Of a DNA stretch of 52,137 bases, positions 48,704-52,137 are shown piece after piece. The first letter of the stretch is position 1. Each line of letters opens with the position of its first letter. The notes under the pieces were generated by a model, which saw only the letters and a list, made by a program, of their open reading frames with translations, searched no databases and had not been told where the DNA came from. A program made the position numbers and the translations under genes. The stretch comes from UBA4719 sp035654835. GTDB taxonomy: Bacteria; Actinomycetota; Actinomycetes; Actinomycetales; Dermatophilaceae. Location: assembly GCA_035654835.1 (NCBI GenBank), contig DASRVZ010000049.1, positions 1-52,137 on the forward strand, in the 5' to 3' direction.

Positions 48704-49921
48704 TCACCCAACACCCTCAGGTGGCTGGGTGATGGATGGACCCGACTGCCTCGCGAAGCGACAGAAGGCTCCGATCCCACCCACCGGTTCATCGGGTATG
48801 CCCGGCGTGATGACACGCACATGGGCGCCGGACAGCAGGGCGGACCGTACTGCGACATCGATCAGCCGACCGGAGCGGACAGGCGCGCCCGACAACGCGG
48901 CGGCGTCGTGGTCGCGGTAGACATCCGTGGGCCCGGCTCCGAACCAGGCCACGCGGGAGTCGGCCGAGACGGGCTGGACGAGCAAGGTCGCGACGCGTCC
49001 GGATGCGAGCGCGTCGAGGGTGTCCTCGACACCCTGCACGGCCAGGCCGCCCCGCGTCAGCTGTCTGTTCAGCGCCCTGAGCAGCTCGGCGTTCTGTGCC
49101 TCGCCGGCCTCCCGTAAGGCCTGTGCGACCTGACGCCCGCGGGTTGCCTGCGATCCGTCGGCGGCACGGCTGCCGGTGATGTGGTGCACGAGCAGGGCGG
49201 GATCGTTCGGCAGTCGCTCCGACAAGAGCTGCACGGCGCGCACGTCGCCCGACAATACGAGCACCTGCGCGCCGACGTCGGCGACGCGCGCGGCGACTTC
49301 CTCGGCGACGCGCGCGGCGTTGTGGCGCCAGCTGTCCTCGATGCGGTGTTGGTAGCTCGGCTGCGACCATCCGCCTGGCCCGTGCTTTCGCTCGATCTCA
49401 TCGTCCGGGCCGACCACGGTCCAGGTCTGCTCCGGCTGGCCGGCCCCGGCGGCGGCAGTGATGTCCGCGCCGGTGCGGTCGGTCACGACGAGCACATACG
49501 GGGGGTGGTCCTGCTCCCACGCGAGCAGGCCAGTCACCGTGGGCGGCGACTGCCATCCCGCTTCATGGGGGAGCTCGGCGCCCGCCAGAACCTGCTCGTA
49601 CAGCACCGTCCCGTCCGTGGCGACGAACGCCGCCAGGATCCCAGGCGTCGACGGCGCGGCCGCGATGCGTGCCGCGATCGCGGCTGCTGCCTGTTCAGGA
49701 GCCCCTTGCCGGAGCAGGTCCTGGACGGTGCCCCGGGAACGCAGATCGCGTTCGTCCGCTTCCACCGGGATGCCCAGGCCGGCGTAGACGTATGCCACCG
49801 GGTCGAACGGAGCGACGATCGACCGTGCGGCGAGCTGGGGCGGCCCGATCGCCGTCGCCGGTGTCTGGGGGCCATTCGAGAGCCCGCCTGAACCTACCTT
49901 CGCTTGGGATTTGTGAGTCAT
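48704..49921 (-). CDS. Rv2629/Balon-like (bacterial aeRF1-type) ribosome hibernation factor
   Basis: A 405-residue protein of the bacterial aeRF1-like group. Recognisable segments are YVYAGLGIPVEADERDLR near the N-terminus, LVVTDRTGADI in the first alpha/beta domain, SYQHRIEDSWRHNAARVAEEV and VLVLSGDVRAVQLLSERLP in the middle, and DTLDALASGRVATLLVQPV near the end, as in mycobacterial Rv2629. Balon-type relatives bind the ribosomal A site during dormancy. The ATG has AGAGG about seven bases upstream, and that element lies in a 17-bp tandem duplication. The divergent neighbour is an oxidoreductase gene. The role is by family inference. Confidence 0.85.
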   Translation of the reverse strand: MTHKSQAKVGSGGLSNGPQTPATAIGPPQLAARSIVAPFDPVAYVYAGLGIPVEADERDLRSRGTVQDLLRQGAPEQAAAAIAARIAAAPSTPGILAAFVATDGTVLYEQVLAGAELPHEAGWQSPPTVTGLLAWEQDHPPYVLVVTDRTGADITAAAGAGQPEQTWTVVGPDDEIERKHGPGGWSQPSYQHRIEDSWRHNAARVAEEVAARVADVGAQVLVLSGDVRAVQLLSERLPNDPALLVHHITGSRAADGSQATRGRQVAQALREAGEAQNAELLRALNRQLTRGGLAVQGVEDTLDALASGRVATLLVQPVSADSRVAWFGAGPTDVYRDHDAAALSGAPVRSGRLIDVAVRSALLSGAHVRVITPGIPDEPVGGIGAFCRFARQSGPSITQPPEGVG

Positions 49922-49927
49922 GTGAAT

Positions 49928-49961
49928 GCCTCTCGATGACTAGAGCCTCTCGATGACTAGA
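49928..49961. repeat. 17-bp perfect tandem duplication carrying the ribosome-binding site
   Basis: The unit gcctctcgatgactaga occurs twice in a row immediately upstream of the Rv2629-like gene. Read on the gene's strand each copy contains GAGAGG, so the Shine-Dalgarno region is doubled in the leader, only the nearer copy being correctly spaced. It could result from replication slippage or act in translational control. Confidence 0.7.
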
Positions 49962-50198
49962 AGTGACGTCGGTACCCCTGGACTAACGGCAGATCCACCT
50001 ATCGTTGACTGAACACCCGGGCACCGGCTCCGTCAACAGAGGCGAAGGTCCTATCGCTTTCGGCAAAGGACCTGATGTCGGTCAAAGCACGAGGCCCTCC
50101 CCCAAAGGGAAAGCGAAGGAACACCACCCAACCGAGTGAGCATTGCCGAGCCGAAGTGCCTAACTGACGCGATGGGGATAGCCCGAGGGAAGGACACG

Positions 50199-50891
50199 AT
50201 GAAAGCAATCGTCCACGAGGTATACGGCTCTCCCGACGTCCTGGAACTCAAGGACATCGAGAAACCGCCGATCAAGGACAACGAGGTGCTCCTGCGTGTT
50301 CGCGCGGCCGCCGTGAACCCGCCCGACTGGGCCGGCGTCACAGGCGTGCCGTACATCGTCCGCGCGGCGCTCAACGGTGCGGGAGGAGGCATTGGCACAT
50401 TCGCGGTGCAGATCGCCAAGTCGTTCGGCGCGGAAGTGACCGGCGTCTGTAGCACGACGAAGGTGGACCTGGTCCGGTCGATAGGCGCCGACCACGTCAT
50501 CGACTACACGCAGGAGGACTTCACAGGGGGTGATGAGCACTACGACGTCATCCTGGACAACGTGTTGAACCACTCGCTGTCACTCCTCGTGAGCAGGCTG
50601 AGCCCCAAAGGAACTCTCGTGCCCAACGGCGGCCAGTTCCACAAACGCTGGATCGGCGGCACTGGTGTCATGTTCATCAAGGCGCCCCTGAAGTCGTTGT
50701 TCGTGCCACAGAGGATCCGTTCCGTCAATGAGGCGCCGAGCCAGGATGAGCTGCTGGCCCTGAAGGAGCTCCTGGAATCCGGGAAGGTTACGCCGGTTAT
50801 CGGCAGAACCTTCCCGTTGAGCCAGACTTCCGAGGCCATCGGCTACTTCGGTGAAGGGCATGCCCGGGGGAAGGTCGTCATCAGCATGTGA
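50199..50891 (+). CDS. MDR-family oxidoreductase with in-frame internal deletion
   Basis: A 230-residue protein related to zinc-independent medium-chain dehydrogenases (quinone-reductase branch). The first 50 residues are normal (MKAIVHEVYGSPDVLEL, VRAAAVNPPDW), but at about residue 55-62 (window base ~50370) the sequence jumps from GVPYIVRAAL directly to NGAGGGIGTFAVQIAKSFGAEVTGV, the Rossmann nucleotide loop. Compared with the paralogue downstream, about 90 residues of the substrate domain are missing with frame preserved. A good AAGGA precedes the ATG. The protein may be a non-functional relic or a shortened form. Confidence 0.8.
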   Translation: MKAIVHEVYGSPDVLELKDIEKPPIKDNEVLLRVRAAAVNPPDWAGVTGVPYIVRAALNGAGGGIGTFAVQIAKSFGAEVTGVCSTTKVDLVRSIGADHVIDYTQEDFTGGDEHYDVILDNVLNHSLSLLVSRLSPKGTLVPNGGQFHKRWIGGTGVMFIKAPLKSLFVPQRIRSVNEAPSQDELLALKELLESGKVTPVIGRTFPLSQTSEAIGYFGEGHARGKVVISM

Positions 50892-51036
50892 GGAGCAGAC
50901 CATCGCATCGACCCCGTGCGCTTCAGAGCAGAAAGGTGCCAACACAACCCAATCGGTGGATCCACGTCTACGCGGGTCCGCACAATCATTGTTCGATGGA
51001 GAAGCGACGCGGATCCGTTGGCTGAAGGGACTCAGG

Positions 51037-51957
51037 GTGCGAGCGGTCGTCTGCACGCGGTACGGGCCGCCGGAGGTGCTCCGGCTCGAGGAGCTCGCGA
51101 CGCCGACTCCCCGGAAGAACGAGGTGCGCATACGCATTCGGGCTACCGCCGTGACGTCAAGCGACTGCTACGTCCGGGGGCTGAGGCTGACTCCCGCCTA
51201 CCGGATCATGGCGCGGCTCGCACTGGGTTGGAACGCGCCAAGGCGGCCGATACTCGGCATGGTGCTCTCAGGGGAAGTGGATTCGATCGGACCGGACGTC
51301 CGGTCGTTCGAGGTGGGTGACCGGGTATTCGGCTTCAATCGACACCTCTTCGGGACGTACTCGCAGCATGTGTGCTGGCCTGAGGACGGAATCTTGGCGA
51401 CGCGACCTGTCAACCTCACCGACGAAGAAGCCTCAGCCATTCCCTACGGTGGCCTCCTCGCTCTGCACTTCTTGCGCAAGGCCGACGTTCGAGCGGGACA
51501 AAGGGTCCTCGTCTACGGGGCGTCCGGAGCGGTTGGGACGTCCGCTGTACAACTTGCCAGACATCTCGGCGCCGAGGTCACGGGTGTCTGCAGTACCGCC
51601 AATGTGGATCTCGTGACATCTCTCGGCGCCACGAGAGTGGTCGACTACACCGTCGAGGACTTCATGGACAGGGCGGAGCGCTATGACCTGATCTTCGACG
51701 CCGTGGGCAAGGACAAGAGCGCCAGCGCCCTTCGGCGGTGCCGGCAAGTGCTTGCTCCCGGCGGAGCCTGTATCTCGGTCGACGACGGGAGACCGAAGCT
51801 TCGTCGCGAAGACCTGGTGTCGCTCGGCGAGCTGGCGACGGCGGGAGAGATCAGGCCCGTGATCGACCGCACCTATGCCCTGGACGACATCGTCGACGCG
51901 CACAGCTACGTCGAAATGAGGCACAAGCGCGGCAACGTGGTCGTCACCGTGCCGTAG
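51037..51957 (+). CDS. Zinc-independent MDR-family NAD(P)-dependent oxidoreductase
   Basis: A 306-residue MDR protein: VRAVVCTRYGPPEVLRLEEL, IRIRATAVTSSDCYVRG, ILGMVLSGEVDSIGPDV, EEASAIPYGGLLALHFL, then the Rossmann loop VLVYGASGAVGTSAVQLARHLGAEVTGV and the late NVVVTVP. It lacks the structural-zinc cysteines, so it fits quinone reductase/enoyl reductase-like members. GTG 51037 has AAGGGA about seven bases upstream; the longer frame from 50851 overlaps the preceding gene. It follows the deletion-bearing paralogue, sharing VTGVCST and VDLV segments, so the two are probably tandem duplicates. Confidence 0.88.
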   Translation: MRAVVCTRYGPPEVLRLEELATPTPRKNEVRIRIRATAVTSSDCYVRGLRLTPAYRIMARLALGWNAPRRPILGMVLSGEVDSIGPDVRSFEVGDRVFGFNRHLFGTYSQHVCWPEDGILATRPVNLTDEEASAIPYGGLLALHFLRKADVRAGQRVLVYGASGAVGTSAVQLARHLGAEVTGVCSTANVDLVTSLGATRVVDYTVEDFMDRAERYDLIFDAVGKDKSASALRRCRQVLAPGGACISVDDGRPKLRREDLVSLGELATAGEIRPVIDRTYALDDIVDAHSYVEMRHKRGNVVVTVP

Positions 51958-52137
51958 CGTTCTTCCTCGCCAACCACTGTTCCGCTGCATGTCAGACCCC
52001 GCGTGCCCTGGAACACCGACCGAGGGCGGCCGCCTTGACCCGACGCATATTTCGACGTGTGCGCGGCTAGCGAAGACAACCCCAAACTGAGACCACCAAG
52101 GCCTGACACGGCCTCGCTCCTACAGGGATGACCTGCG

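Noticed and set aside
51958..52137. Possible gene in the last 180 bases
   Set aside because: No frame with start, ribosome-binding site or protein-like sequence; nothing identifiable is seen.

Overview
The window reads as a chromosomal segment of a high-GC Actinomycetota, probably a soil or environmental member of the Micrococcales/Intrasporangiaceae type. That guess rests on strong G/C third-codon bias, frequent GTG starts, an Lsr2-type DNA-binding tail, a PknB-like kinase, a MhuD-like heme-degrading protein, an F420/FMN PPOX-fold protein, an Rv2629-like ribosome-hibernation factor, a DUF1918 protein and a single-chain acyl-CoA carboxylase. No complete tRNA or rRNA, insertion sequence, prophage or CRISPR array was found.

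Layout. (1) 1-4509: three same-strand genes, namely a CARDB-like protein cut by the window edge, an M1-like metallopeptidase with a CARDB-like tail, and a protein-glutaminase-like Cys/His/Asp enzyme; none of the complete ones has an export signal. (2) 4606-12973: nucleic-acid enzymes, namely a DUF429 RNase-H-like protein, a nuclease-helicase (DUF2075 type) divergent from a MazG-like pyrophosphohydrolase, an SbcD/SbcC-like pair whose ATPase ends in an Lsr2-like domain, and a tiny basic repeat protein. (3) 12990-20941: signalling and housekeeping, namely a PAS-PAS-GGDEF-EAL protein, a small membrane ORF, an acetyltransferase, a small Cys-containing protein, a membrane Ser/Thr kinase, a ROK sugar kinase and an M28 lipoprotein peptidase.

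(4) 21017-30492: a complete sugar-acid utilisation locus. A CUT1-type ABC importer (binding protein and two permeases, no ATPase) feeds ManD-type and DgoD-type dehydratases, a gluconokinase, a KDG-type kinase and a KDPG-type aldolase, with a divergent FadR-like regulator and an SDR dehydrogenase. Degenerate tRNA T-arm-like DNA lies at its left edge. (5) 30600-39525: an ABC ATPase/membrane protein pair, an MhuD-like heme monooxygenase with an MFS exporter, a cysteine-free HesB-like protein, a PPOX protein, NagA, and a divergent class II aldolase/MtnA pair that suggests 5'-deoxyribose salvage (DHAP shunt). (6) 39573-52137: a gene remnant, a signal-less HtrA protease, a 1837-residue fused biotin carboxylase/BCCP/carboxyltransferase whose biotin carboxylase site is eroded, an APH/AAA fusion, a DUF1918 protein, the Rv2629-like factor, and two zinc-independent MDR-family oxidoreductases, the first with a large in-frame internal deletion.

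The best candidates for something new are the glutaminase/metallopeptidase/CARDB cluster, the helicase-nuclease/MazG/DUF429 neighbourhood, the SMC-like ATPase with an Lsr2 tail, and the fused carboxylase with a degenerate biotin carboxylase centre. Family assignments come from reading motifs by eye; no database search was run.
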